This document shows positions 35,435-48,265 of a stretch of 64,000 bases of DNA, piece by piece (position 1 is the first letter of the stretch; each line of letters starts with the position of its first letter). The notes below the pieces were generated by a model. The model ran no database searches. It was not told the DNA's origin and worked only from the letters and a program-made list of their open reading frames with translations. The position numbers and the translations under genes were made by a program. The stretch is from Lycium barbarum (lineage: Eukaryota > Streptophyta > Magnoliopsida > Solanales > Solanaceae), in assembly GCF_019175385.1 (NCBI RefSeq), contig NC_083340.1, forward strand, positions 21,278,336 through 21,342,335, given 5' to 3'.

Positions 35435-35439
35435 AACTT

Positions 35440-36021
35440 TATTTACCCTTAAAATGGATAACAATTGAATTTGTATGCGGTGCTAAGGATATGCGGTTTA
35501 ATTCAACACGACATTAGATTATACGACAAACAAAGAAGTAAGATGAAATATATAGATCTAACCGCGATGAATGCTGACCGGCCTCGGGTACTGAGAACCG
35601 AGGTCAATCCCCCATGACCGGGTGTTGAACAATGAGTAACAATGGGAAACTTAGAAAAGATGAATGAGCTTTGACGATTATATTGCCTGCTTAGTACATG
35701 GTACGTCTCTATGATAGGGAAAAATTGACTGAAAATAAATGGGGCCTCCTCTTTATATAGTAGGGGAGTCCTAACCCTAGTACAATTCTAAAAATGGAAC
35801 AGAATCTGCTAGTAGCTGTTTAATGTAATCAGTGCCGAAATATCCAGCTGATGGCAGATATTTCGGTCTTCTGGTCATGGTGCTTAACCGCCTTTTGATT
35901 TCGCTTTAACGCCTCGTTCCAAGTCGAGCTTCGATACCGGGTCTGGTAAGGTCGGTCTAATCTTGACCGACCATAACTTGAATGGCGGGAAATCGAGGAT
36001 ATTCGATTTTACCCCTATACA
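35440..36021 (-). repeat. 3' LTR of the Tat-type element
   Basis: 582 bp. It starts TATTTACCC (TG mutated to TA) and ends CCCCTATACA. It is closely similar to 47692-48265 and of the same family as 59711-60286. Confidence 0.88.
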
Positions 36022-36201
36022 GATAGTCCCCCATTTCCCGAGGTAAAATATTGACTACGTGAAATGGATCTAGATGAAGCTAAATGAGTTGTCCCTACTT
36101 GCCTAAGACAAGACATTCTTTCAAACCTTTTGCACTCTGCCCGATGCCGGCTCATGATGGAAGATAGTCTGTGTATTGGTCTTGATTATGGAACTCATTA
36201 G

Positions 36202-37477
36202 CTATACCACAGTGCTGAAATTAAACTCTTTCGATTCTACCGATGATCCCAAGTTTGCCAGAGGCACGTGTTCGAGTGTCCATTCCTTGAATCTACAAAG
36301 GACCACCTGTAGCTTTTCTACATATCTGCGCATTCGTTCATCTTTGACCTCGAATGTACCTTTCAATTGATTGACCACCAGGAGGGAATAACATTTGGTC
36401 TCAATGATTTTGGCTCCCAAGCTCTTTGCTAGTTCTAGACCTGCAATCATAGCCTCATATTCGGCTTCATTCTTAGTCAAATGAACAGATCTAATAGACT
36501 GTCTTATTATATCACCAGTTGGTGGTTTGAGAACGATCCCCAACTCGGACCCTTCATATTGGAAGCACCGTCCGTGTATAAGGTCCAGACTCCCGAACTA
36601 GTTCTCGAGGTGAGGAGTAGTTCTTTATCGACTTCAGGGATCATGGCCGGCGTGAAGTCGGCCACAAAGTCTGCTAGTATTTGGGATTTAATAGCAGTCC
36701 CGGGTCTGTATTCAATATCGTACCCGCTAATCTTGACAGCCCATTTTGCTAACCGACCCGAAAGTTCGGGTTTTTGCATGATATTCCTCAATGGGTATAA
36801 TGTTACGACACATATAGGATGGCATTGAAAGTAAGGTTTTAACTTTCTAGGTGCACTCAATAAAGCTAATGCAAGTTTTTCTAAGTGCGGGTATCGGGTT
36901 TCAGCATCACCTAGGGTCCTGCTTATATAGTAAACTGGGTATTGCGAACCAGGACACCACTTACCGCTATCTCGGACACCGCCAAGTATAGGTAGAATTG
37001 CTCATTCACCTTTGGTGTATGTAGCAAGGGTGGGCTCGATAAGTACTTCTTGAGTTCCACTAAGGCTTTCTGGCACTCGAGGGTCCAGGCGAAGTCGGTC
37101 TTTTTCTTTAGTAATGAGAAGAACTGATGGCTTTTGTCCGAGGATCTGGAAATGAATCGGCTCAGGGCGGCTATGCGTCCGGTCAACCTTTGCACCCCTT
37201 TGATGTCGTTTACTACGGTGATATATTCAATTACCTTTATCTTGTCCGGGTTGATCTCAATCCCCCAATTCGATACCATGAATCCGAGAAACTTACCCGA
37301 ACCGACGCCGAAGGCACACTTTTCCGGGTTCAGCTTCATGTTATACTTTCTTAATATGTCGAAAGTTTCCTGCAAATACTTTAAATGGTCCTCTGCTCGC
37401 AGGGACTTAACAACCATGTCATCTATATAAACTTCCATTGATTTTCCTATTTGGTGTTCGAACATGCAGTTGACTAG
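36202..37477 (-). pseudogene. Tat-type RT (C-terminal part), RNase H and second RNase H
   Basis: 37477-36923 continues the RT with SMEVYIDDMVVKSL (catalytic YIDD), RAEDHLKYLQETFDILRKYN, and the tether LSSPPLLHTPKVNEQFYLYL. RNase H ends in 36860-36507 (LSGRLAKWAVKISGYDIEYR, SQILADFVADF), followed by the second RNase H, which begins WTLYTDGASNMKG. It continues in another frame at 36543-36202 (RSVHLTKNEAEYEAMIAGLE, LLVVNQLKGTFEVKDERMRR). The Asp usually found in the SDSQ motif is missing (KCYS here), and the domain ends in unrelated residues at the deletion junction. There are frame changes at about 36920 and 36520. Not functional. Confidence 0.88.
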
Positions 37478-37677
37478 TGTTGACACTCAATTTTGTCCCA
37501 CCTTTCCTCCAAAATATCTATTTACGCTTCTAGTATTTTTGGAAACTTCAAAAAAGAATTATTTACATTTTTTTACTATAATTATTAGTTTTTATTAATA
37601 CCGGCATTTCATTATTCTATTGCAGTCACAACTGTTATTATCTTTTATTTTATTACCGTTACTAGTATTACTATTAC

Positions 37678-37764
<87 letters not shown>

Positions 37765-40700
37765 CCTTTTGTTACCAGTATTATTATAATTCGCATTTTT
37801 TTTTATCATTTCAGTATTTTTTACCAGCTTATGCACACGCATCGTATTTACCTTCGCATAATTAAATAATAGCGTTTGTTTATGGTTGAGTTGCAAAATA
37901 TTATTGCACGGCTATTGCGACGTAATGTAATTTCTATGTAATCTAAGCACTAATAATTACATATTGTGTATTAATGCAGTCCATATCTAAGTCCTAAAAC
38001 CATTTGGGCTAAAAGCCAATTCGTTGAAACCAGCCCACTTCAATTCCCGGCCTACTCACTTACCTGACCAACCCAAAGTTTATTCACCAGTCCAGCCCAC
38101 ACCCGCAACCCGACTCGACGGCCCAATCCTCCTTTTAACAAAAGAACCTTTAGGGTTCTTATTTTCTTTCTTCCGCCGCTCCCCCCCCCCCCCCCCCCAC
38201 CTCTTCTCCCTTTCTCTTTCTTTCTTCTTCTTCAACAAAAATAGAAAAGCCACAGGCTCCTTTCGTTGAATCCAGGCCATGCATGGCCGTTTAAGGGTAA
38301 GAATTAATTAGCCCGTCCTTTGCCTTTCAGATTTTTGTTTGTTTGAAGGGTTAGCTTTTGTTTCTTCCCCTCCCCACTGCTCTCGATCTAAGGCAACCTT
38401 AATGGGTTTTGTCTGTTTATGAACCCAAAATCTTTTATCAGTTCCTTTTCTTATTTTTCGGGTACGAAGGTTTTAAGAGTTTTTTGTCCACTTCTTTTTT
38501 TTCTGATCAAGCTTCTGAAAATGGACAGAATCCGAATGTTGTGTCTGGGGTGGGGGTTGTTGACTAAAAAAACCCGGCCAAAAGTTTCAAATCTTTGAAC
38601 TCCAAAAACCCTAGAGGTTCCTCCTATAAATAATCTCTTTGGGAGGTCAATTAGGGGAAGTTTTTCGGATCGGAGAAATCCACCTAAAAAATTAGAAGGT
38701 CTTTTTTTAGTCGTAGAAATCCCCTAAAAATATAAGTGTGAAACCTCGAAATTCCCTAAAAAATGTAAAAGTTTTCAGCTGCAAAATTCCCCCTAAGCAA
38801 AGCATAAGTTTAGCCGCCTAAGAATACTCTGAAATATCAGTCCTTTTAGCAGTTAAAATCTTGTTTTAATATCAAGTCAAAATATCAAGTTATTTTTTTG
38901 GTTTTCGTTGTCTTGGCATTACTTCGAATCCGAGCATCGCAAGCTCGGATTGGGTAGTCTTCGAGGTGGATTGGAAACCCCGTACCCTGTTCGCTGCACC
39001 CGAAGAAGGTAAACCCCTTTCCTTAGCTATTTCTGTTTGTTTAAATTGTTGTTTATACTGTTTATGCTATGTGTTTAATCCTGTGTTAGTAGTAAGCTTG
39101 ATTAGGATAGTTATGTTGTTTGTTAGTTTAAACCAGGATTGTACACGTTAAAGTTAGTTAGGTGTAGTCGTATTTTTATCATTTGCAAAGTTTAATCATG
39201 TTTAAGAGCATTTAATTCCTGCTTATTTGTTAGCTGGGGTCCTGTTTAGCCGAGATTCAGTATGTTGAGTAATCCGTTCGATCAATGTTATGCCTACTTC
39301 AGCTTCTGTTTAGCATGTTCTTAGTTTAAATCATGTTTAGCTACACCTCTCTATTAGGCGCTTAATGATTCAATCCCTATTATGTTGAGAATATGGTGTT
39401 AGTAGTAATACCTCCCCTGTTAGACTCCATGTGTGTTTTAATCCACTAGTACTGACTGTTGCTGCGTGTTTCAGGTTTAATACTAGGTATGCACATGATT
39501 GATAACTCACATAGGCTGGATTTTATGTTGCTAAAGGAAAATGGAGACAGCTCCATGATAGTTCAAGTAAAAAGGGAATAGACTATTATTGGTGTAACCT
39601 TGTGTTTGTATACAACTGTATGTTTCCAGAATCACTTTGTTAGCCTGAACTAGAATCTGACTAAGTTGTGTCAAGGTGATTATGTGTTGTCTTTGGCTTC
39701 AATAATTCTTAAACATCCTGGAAGCTGGATAACTTGCAGCTATAACTATATATATGTGTGATATAAATTGATGAAACAGAACTCTTTTGTTTAAATTTGG
39801 TGCACTGCCAAAGGAAGATGATTGTCCAAGTTAGTTCCTTCATTGTTTTCTTTCCCAAATAACAAGTCTTTTCTCAAACATGAAGCAGTTCAGTTTTCTT
39901 TCTAAGTTCGAATTTGGATAAATTGGTTTTCTTCTATTCTCTTAAGACGTTTTCTAGTTGAAATCTGAGTTCTGAAAATAGTTGATAGCTATTCTTAAGA
40001 TAACCTGACCAGATGTGTACATTTGTTTCTTTCCCTTCTTTAAGTTAATCCTAATGTTTCTTTCTTTTGCGGATAATGTCCTTGAGATTCAAACTTTGCT
40101 TCGTTGGAGTCTTTAAACTATTTTACTGCCTTAACTTGGACATACCAATATCCCCAATTAAATGGTTGCCATACACTGATATTATTTGAACCCAAATGTG
40201 TCAGCTAATTACGTAAATTACTAAAGAAGGTTTGATTGTATGAATTCCTATATTTGTCTTTGTCTATTACCGTTGGTGCCTCATCTGATAATCCGGTAGT
40301 TCTGGGCAGTGTATACATTGAATATAAGTTTGTAGAATGAGATTTCTCTCAAAGCTACTCTCTCTCTGTTCGACCATCTAAGTATACAAATAAAATGACT
40401 TAATTAAATGTGCAGTCAGTGGGATTGATAATGGAACAACAGTACTTATGAAAGTTTGCTATGTGTGTTTTTGTCTGAAAGGACCATGTTTTGTAAAAAT
40501 TGTCCTGATTTGGTTCATGTTGCTTCCATATTGATGACACGAAATGCTTTGTATCCTGTTCGTTCGCCTCTGCAAGTGATTAAACTGAAGTACTGATTTG
40601 AGTATTATCATAGACTATGAAAACTGGCAGTTAGTTCAATACCTTGAGGCTGTTATTGATTAAAACATGAGATATACTTAAAATATACACAGAATATATA

Positions 40701-42248
40701 CAATCTACTGATCTATTTTGAACTTATATTCTACATGTTTAACCTTACTTATTGATTAGATACTAATCCTTTTCCTTTCATTTTTGCATGACCACCGCAT
40801 ACGAGTCCGAGGGACTCGCTCTTCCCCCGCACTCGGTGTTGGGCCGAAAGCCCAACATAATCTCGCTCGAGTCAGCTCTTTGTCCGCTGTCCGCAGCATA
40901 TATTAAAAAAAATGGAAAGGAATTCTGGGCGAAAGCCCAATAGCATAAACAAAATTTGCAACATTGGCCAAAATGGGCCAGATCCGTTTGCAGCAGTGCT
41001 AAGGTTCTGGGTCAAAGCCCAGCGCCAGAAACAGATTTTTCGGCAGTGGCCTAAATGGGCCAGATCATTCGATCGTGTTTCTGTTTTTATCTTGTTGTTA
41101 CGTATTTGATTTAGTTGTGCATATCTAACATTTTATTTTTCTTGTCTTTAGTTTTAGGTGAACCCTAATGAATTAGTGGGGAGTTAATGGGTAGTTAATT
41201 TAAGAAAACTGACAATTAATTCCATAAGATTCATTTTTCTTTGTTAAAATAGTATCTAAAATATTTATTTTGTGGGAACAGTTGATTTTCAAGAGCATGT
41301 CTTTATAATATTTTAAAAAAAATTAAAATGTATGTCCTATATCCGTTTTGCTCTGTAGCACCACGCTAGAAACTATTTTCTAGAATTCACCAGCATGTAA
41401 CGCAATATATTTTCAGCTATATGTAATTATAAGTTCAAATACATTTTATGAACATTTTTTAAAGTCACCCAATTATGTATTTTTAGCCGAGCATAGTTAA
41501 ATAATAAAAAGGAGAAAGAAATTTCACGTCCTTTTGCATCATATTTATGAAATAGAGCTAGATTTTGTTTGCACTGTCCTATTCACATAATATAATTTTT
41601 ATCTAAAGTTCACGTTTGTTAGATCTTCTCAAAAAGCTATTATTCATGGGCAAATTATTCTATTTTTTTACAAATCTTATTTTGAGTAGCATTACTATAT
41701 TTTCTAAGGCCTTAGCAATATCTTTAAAGTTCTATTTAGCATTTAAAATCTTCTCTTATGCAAATTATTACATTTTTCTACAAGGCTTATTTTTAAATAG
41801 TATTACTATTTTATTCAAAGTTTTAACAGCATTTATAAGTTTCATTTTTAAAAGCATTTTCTTTATGCAAATTACTATATTTGTCTACAAGTTAGTTTAA
41901 ATGGCATTATTATATTTCCTTTAAAACCTTAGTAATATGTACAAGCTATTTTCTTAAATTTTAAGCATCTTATTTAGCATTAATTAATTAACCTAAGTTT
42001 GACCGGTAAACCGTAGTTAACGGATTCTAAAGGATGCCTAACCCCTTCCCTTTAGGATAATTAGAACCCTTACCTAGAATTAAAGTTAAGCAGACCATTA
42101 ACGGGGTTTAGTTAGCTTTACTTAGTTAATAATTAGGTGCCCTAATTCACTTTAAAATCAATTAGGTGGCGACTCCTTAAAATAAAGCAAAATAGGAATC
42201 TCCAATATGTTGTACTCTAATTTAACCCGGTTTAAATGGGGTATAACA
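37478..42248. mobile_element. Large solo LTR (4.77 kb), Ogre/Tat-like
   Basis: Starts TGTTGACACTCAATTTTGTC and ends GGGGTATAACA, flanked by ACTAG (37473-37477 and 42249-42253). It splits the RT gene of the surrounding gypsy element exactly at this duplication. The segment AATTAGGTGGCGACTCC near the right end is typical of Ogre/Tat LTR ends. It contains an ATT-type tract (37677-37763), a C-run (about 38181-38199) and repeated phrases with AAAGCCCA and AATGGGCCAGATC (40920-41070). No gag or pol is present. Confidence 0.78.
37677..37763. repeat. (ATT)n microsatellite
   Basis: About 29 uninterrupted ATT/TTA units inside the 4.77 kb solo LTR. The poly-Leu and poly-Ile ORFs here are artefacts of this repeat. 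Confidence 0.95.
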
Positions 42249-42253
42249 ACTAG

Positions 42254-42913
42254 CCGCTGATAGGTAGCACCGACATTTTTCAAACCGAAAGGCATTACAT
42301 TATAGCAATATGTGCCAAACCTAGTCACGAAAGAGGTTTTTTCTCGGTCCCCCAGGTCCATCTGTATTTGATTGTACCCGGAGTAGGCATCGAGGAAACT
42401 CAGTATATCGTGACCAGCCGTAGCGTCAATCATACGATCGATGCTGGGCAAAGGAAAGGAATCCTTCGGGCAAGCCTTATTTAAATCTTTATAGTCTATG
42501 CACATTCTAAATTTGTTTCCCTTTTTAGGCACCACGACAACATTAACTAACTAGTCCGGGTATTTAACCTCCCGAATGGATCCTATTTTAAGGAGTTTGG
42601 ATACCTCGCCTTTGATGAACGCATACTTGACCTCGGGTTGTGGCCTTCGCTTTTGTTTGACTGGAGGGAAACTTGGGTCTAAACTCAACTTGTGTGCTCT
42701 CACTTCCGATGGGGTACCTGTCAAGTCTAAATGGGACCAGGCAAAGCAATTAGAGTTATTTTTAAGAAATTCAATAAAAAAATTCCTGAGCTCGGGGGTT
42801 AACCCCGTGCCCAGGTATACCTTCCTATCCGATAGATGAACGAACAGTATGACTTGCTCGAGTTCTTCGACTGTGAATTTATTGGCATCTGAATCATCGC
42901 GCATCACCAAGGA
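42254..42913 (-). pseudogene. Tat-type pol: protease-RT linker and RT N-terminal part
   Basis: Between the two solo LTRs. From 42913 on the minus strand: ELEQVILFVHLSDRKVYLGT, NSNCFAWSHLDLTGTPSEVR and SFPPVKQKRRPQPEVK, then an in-frame TAG at about 42550 (where Trp is usual). RT follows with VVVPKKGNKFRMCIDYKDLN, CPKDSFPLPSIDRMIDATAG, FLDAYSGYNQIQM (first catalytic Asp) and FGLKNVGATYQRLV. It stops at the ACTAG where the large solo LTR entered; the YIDD half lies at 37477 and below. Residues before LVMRDDSDANKF in the same frame belong to the other solo LTR. Confidence 0.88.
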
Positions 42914-42918
42914 CCTCG

Positions 42919-45269
42919 TGTCACGCCCCGAACCTGGGCCTGGACGTAACACGGCACCCGGTGCCTGACTGCATGTGACCGAGCGAACCAACTGGCTGGC
43001 TGAATCAACATGTGATATCAAAAACATAACTGAATGTGGAAACAACTAAACACATGCTGATATACTAAAGGTCTGACTGAAATCATAATGCGGAAATACT
43101 TAGACAATCTGAAATATCTGAACATAGCCAACATGGCTTAAACCAAAACAACTGAACAACTGCCAACAAGGCAAACATAATAAATATCTGACTTTCTGAA
43201 CTGTGTCTATGAAGCCTCTAAGAGTATTGAATAATAGAGCTGTCTATAAACTAAAATAACTGGATAGCTGACAATGCACCGAAGGAATTTGGGGCTCACC
43301 AGTAGCTGATACGTGCACTCCTAAATAGCTGAGTCGTCAACCTGTATATCGTTGCCTGCATCGCGAGATGCAGGCCCCCAAGCAATAAAAAGGGACATCA
43401 GCACATTTGAATTGTACTGGTATGTAAAGCAACTGAAGCAATAAAATACTAGAACTGAAACTGAAACTGAACTAAACAGGAAAGCAAGAAGCTGAAGAAC
43501 TCCCTGTTCTGGATGAAGAATCACCTGTAAAACTGTAAATATAACTGTGGCCTAGGGCCCAAATAATGTGCACAAAAACTGTGGCCTCAGGCCCAAGCAA
43601 TACGTATGCATAAACTGTGGCCTAGGGCCCAAAAATACAGATACAGGTGTTCAACATTAACAATTTACAAAACTGAGACTGGCTATAGCTGATAGCATGA
43701 TAACTGTTTCTGATTATGGGACTCTTGCAAATAACTGGTTATACACTGACTGAGACTCATGTGATAATAATGCATAAGTCCATAAAGATTACGTGCTGAG
43801 TTCATGATTTTCAAAGTGACAACCATGAACGAATTCTGTAACTGCAACCCTAGAAGATAACAGTTCTATATCATATCATGAAACTAGGGCTAACTATATT
43901 CTGAGTCAAATTGCTGACAAGTATGAAGAATGAGGCGTAGGGAGAATCATGAACATTCCCTAACGTAGATAGTTAGCCTCACATACCTTAATTGCAGCCT
44001 TTGAGCGTAATACAATGTTCGTCACCCCTTTCAACTTTGATCTATATCAATACAAGCCAAAGGTATTCTATATTAGCAATAATATTCATGCTTTGGTCAT
44101 CTAAGCATTTTATCAAACTCTTAGTGGGCATAAAGCTCCACAATCTCCATTAATGGTGTTTCTTCACCCAATTCCCAGTATATTACTTCTAGGTGATTCT
44201 ACAATCTCAATTAGATGTAATTAACATCATTCTCCATCACCCATATCATTATAACAATCTCAAGTCAACAATTCAAAACCCTACTATAGTTCGTGTAATT
44301 CTCTTTACTAAACCCATTTACTATTCTCCCAAGAACTCATCAATTCACTATTATGAATGATTAGAGTCTAGAAACATTACCTTTTTGACATTCAATCCTC
44401 TTGAATTCAAGTTCTAGGGTTTCCACGCCCAACAATAATGTTCCACTCACAAATCTATTGATTAGAAGGGTTTACTCAAGTTAGAAAGAGATTAGGGACT
44501 TGAATTCAACCTAGAATCATGATAACACTTACCTTGTATGGTTCTTGAGGCTTGGGACTTGTTCTTATTGACTTTAGGGTAATTTTTCGTGAATGGGGTG
44601 CTGGGGAAATAAACCCCAAACCTTAGATATAACTAAAAACGCGTAACCCGACTTTTTGACCCGAATCTGACCCGATTCGCGATTGGTCCGCGATGCGGGA
44701 CCATCGTGCAATGGTCTGCAGCTAAATACTCAGACTTGCACGATCGGCCCGCGATGCGGGGACATCGCACGCGCCCACACGCGCTTGAAAGAGCTACGGG
44801 TGTCGGTTCTGCACAGCGTTCGGTAAAATGGACATAACTTCTTGTACAGAGCTCTGTTTGGGCTCCATAATATACCGTTGGAAATCTATTTCAAAGGGAT
44901 ACAACTTTCATGTTTTAAGTTTCCTCAAATTCCCAACGGAGTTTCACCAAATTGGACTGGAAGACAGACGTATCGAAAATTTAGCCGATTCTATCGAATT
45001 TTAAGTGTCTTACTATTAGCCATATTGAGACGATCATATCTCCTTGCTCCGATCTCTGATTGTCTTGGTCCTTATATCGTTAGAAAGGTATTTCTACATA
45101 CTACAACTTTCATTAAGGGTACTTTCCCGAATTCCCAACTAATCAAGGAGTTATCTCTGCCCGAAGTAGGCCTATCAACCATTTTCGCAAAACGTTCAAA
45201 TCTTCAGTTTTTCCACTAAAACTCTAATGATATGAGTCTAAACTTAGTTCCAAGATACGGGGTGTTACA
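42919..45269. mobile_element. Solo LTR (2.35 kb, TGTCACGCCCC...GTTACA)
   Basis: Flanked by CCTCG (42914-42918 and 45270-45274) and inserted between gag-protease and RT of the Tat-type element. It is related to 28150-30751 along its length: the same start, the same stretch around CAATCTCAATTAGATGTAA, the same ATAATATACCGTTGGAAA near the end. Inner variable parts differ (CGCGATGCGGGACCATCG here, TTTACGG repeats there). No coding capacity. Confidence 0.78.
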
Positions 45270-45353
45270 CCTCGGAACTCTGAAATCTAGCTCTTCATTG
45301 GGTGTGTTCCTATCTCGATCTTCCGAGGACCCCGGGATCGGAATCTGTGATTG

Positions 45354-47601
45354 CTATTTGGAACTTTCCCCTTTGTTCCATTCCGGTATCTTTGCCATCG
45401 TAACAGCTTCTTCGACCGCGAACATCTCTTTTGCGGCCTGTTGCTCACCATGAACGGTATTGATCCTTTCTGAGGTCGGGAACTTTAACGCCTGATGTAG
45501 AGTTGAAGGGACCGCTTTTATAAGGTGAATCCATGGTCTTCCTACTAATGCATTGTATCCCATATCTCCCTCTATCACATGAAATTTGGTCTGCTGCGTA
45601 GTTCCGGCCGTGTTGATCGGTAAGGTGATCTCACCCTTCATCGTTTCACAGGCCATGTTGAACCCATTGAGGACTCGGACCGCTGGCACGATCTGATCTA
45701 GTAGTCCCAGCTGCTCGATGACTCTCCATCGGATGATATTAGCCGAGATACCTGGATCAATCAACACACGTTTAATTCTAAATTTATTAACAAGGACAAA
45801 TATTACCAGTGCTTTGTTGTGAGACTGAACGATGCCTTCCATGTCTTCGTCATTGAACGAGATAGGACCGTCGGGGTCATAATTATGAATACGCTTTTCT
45901 CTCATTATGGAAACTTTGGTACGTTTCATTACCGGCCCCTGGGGAATGTCCGTTCCTCCCATTATCATGTGGATCACTTGCTGAGGCTCTTCCGGCCTAT
46001 CCAGCTTGTTGGCGTCTACGTTCTTGAAGTAAGTTTTGGCTGGTTCACTTAAGAACTCTCGAAGGTGGCCTAAATTAAATAGACGAGCTACCTCCTCTCT
46101 TAACTGTCGGCAATCTTCGGTTCGATGACCGTGGGTGTGATGGTATTTACAGATCAGGCTCTTATCCCATTTTTCAAGGTCAGATTGGATTGGCCTTGGG
46201 TGCCTTGTTTCCCGGTTGCGGATAACGGTCGCTGCTATGGTCGCTACATCGACGCATAAATTATATTCGGACAATCTTGGAACCTCTTTATTCCCCGAGG
46301 ATCTATCGGCAACATTTTTGTTCATCAGTCCACGATTATTTGGGCCTCGATTGCTCCTCCTATCATTCTTGCTCGGTTCGCTGTTGCGCCCGTTACCCCT
46401 TCGATCAGGTGGATAAGGCTGATATCTGTCATATGACGGTCTCGACTCTTGATCTGTTGTTCTCCTCGATCGATCATTCCCTTTACTAGGGCGCCATGAT
46501 ACCGAGGCGGCTCTCAAAATCTTATCATCTTCAACCCTGATCTTCGATTGATACCTGTTGTGTACATCAGCCCAAGCGATTGTCGGGTATTCTACCAGAT
46601 TTTGCTTTAGCTGCATAGATGTAATCGAGCTTCTTGAGTTGAGCCCCTGAGTGAAAGCCTGAACGGCCCAATCATCAGTGACCGGAGGTAAGTCCATACA
46701 CTCCATTTGAAATCGGCCCACAAACTCGCGAAGGGTTTCATCATCTCGCTGCTTAACGTTGAACAAATCCGATTTTCGGGTTTCGACCTTGATGGGTTCG
46801 GCATGAGCTTTGACAAAAGCATCCGCAAGTATGGCAAATAAGTCAATCGAATGTTCAGGCAAGTTGTGATACCATATCATTGCCCCCCTTAGACAGGGTT
46901 TCCCCGAACTTCTTAAGCAGTACCGACTCCCTCTCTTCCTCGGCGAGATCATTGCCTTTAATAGCGCATGTGTATGCAGTCACGTGCTCGTTTGGTTCGG
47001 TAGTCCCGTTATACTTTGGGATATCGGGCATACGAAACCTCTTCGGGATCGGCTTCGGCGCAACGCTTGGCGAAAGAGGCATTTGGACGAATTTTTTCGA
47101 ATCCAGTCCCTTCAACACCGGGGGTGCCCCAGGAATTTGGTCGACCTTTGCGTTATAGTTCTCCACCTTTTTGTCGTTCGCCTCTATCTTCTTTTCCCTG
47201 GATTCTACTCGTTTTGTCAGCTCTTCGAGCATCCTTATCAACTCAACATTTTGTCCGAGATTGTTCCCGTTATTTCCAGTAATGTGCCTTTCTTCGGTTT
47301 CCTCGGTTTGCTCGGATGGAGCAGCGTCGGGTGCTCGATTTTGATTTTGCAGTTGTGTTATAACCCCTTGCTGGGCTTGCAACTGTGCCATAGCCATGTC
47401 CAACTGGTTTCAGAGTTGTTGCAGCGTGGCTCCATTATCCCCGCCGACGGGCACGTCACTTATTGATGATCCGATCTGGTTAGGATCGACTGGGGGTACG
47501 TTGTTATTAGGTACACTATTGTCGTTTCCCTCGTGGTGGCTTGATTCAACGTGAAAGTTGACAGAATGAGAGTCTGACATGTCGGGTAAACCTGAAATCA
47601 A
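45354..47601 (-). pseudogene. Tat-type gag and protease, broken
   Basis: Minus strand from 47601: a low-complexity N-terminus, an in-frame TGA at about 47411, then a Gln-rich segment and the gag core (PIPKRFRMPDIPKYNGTTEP). At a G-run near 46893 the frame shifts to the 45354-46952 frame with AMIWYHNLPEHSIDLFAIL, DETLREFVGRFQMECMDLPP and the knuckle-like CKYHHTHGHRTEDCRQLREE. The aspartic protease reads KRVLIDPGISANII, where DTGSS is usual, so the active site is altered. Gag forms the particle and protease cuts it. The TGA, the shift and the changed protease site make it non-functional. Confidence 0.88.
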
Positions 47602-47691
47602 ACTTCAAAGAACAAGTATAAAATATCGAGTGTTATCAGAATTCGTACTAAATCACCACTATTATCCTAAGCCCCACGGTGGGCGCCAAAC

Positions 47692-48265
47692 TGTTTACCC
47701 TTAAAATGGATAACAATTGAATTTGTATGCGGTGCTAAGGATATGTGGTTTAATTCAACACGACATTAGAATATACGACAAACAAAGAAGTAAAATGAAA
47801 TATATAGATCTGACCGCGATGAATGCTGACCGGCCTCAGGTACTGAGAATCGAGGTCAATCCCCTATGACCGGGTGTTGAACAGTGAGTAACAATGGGAA
47901 ACTTAGAAAAGACGAATGAACTTTGATGATTATATTGCCTGCTTATATGATAGGGAAAAACTGACTGAAAATAAATGGGGCCTCCTCTTTATATAGTAGA
48001 GGAGTCCTAACCTTAGTACAATTCTAAAAAAGGAATAGAATCTACTGGTAGTTGTTTAACGTAATCAGTGCCGAAATATCCGGCTGATGGCGGATATTTC
48101 GGTCTTCTGGTCATGCTGCTTAACAGCCTTTTGATTTCGCTTTAACGCCTCGTTCCAAGTCGAGCTTCGATACCGGATCTGGTAAGGTCGGTCTAATCTT
48201 GACCAACCATAACTTGAATGCTGGGAAACCCAGGATATCCATATCCTCGGTTTTACCCCTATACA
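47692..48265 (-). repeat. 5' LTR of the Tat-type element
   Basis: 574 bp, TGTTTACCC...CCCCTATACA, partner of 35440-36021. A TATA-like CTTTATATAGTAGAGG near 47985-48005 (plus strand) is conserved in all LTRs of this family here. The primer-binding site lies at 47675-47691. Confidence 0.88.

Larger units (their letters stand above)
35440..48265 (-). mobile_element. Tat-lineage Ty3/gypsy element, integrase-less, split by two solo LTRs
   Basis: LTRs at 35440-36021 and 47692-48265, flanked by AACTT (35435-35439 and 48266-48270). Minus orientation: beside the right LTR the minus strand reads TTTGGCGCCCACC (primer-binding site); beside the left LTR is the polypurine tract (AAATGGGGGACTATC). Internal order: gag, protease, RT, RNase H, then a second archaeal-type RNase H, the mark of the Tat lineage. 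Without the solo LTRs at 37478-42248 and 42919-45269 the element is about 5.7 kb with 4.5 kb internal sequence. No integrase is present: only ~180 bp separate the second RNase H from the LTR. Confidence 0.88.

Noticed and set aside
37620..37896. ORFs with poly-Leu and poly-Ile
   Set aside because: Products of the ATT microsatellite inside the large solo LTR.
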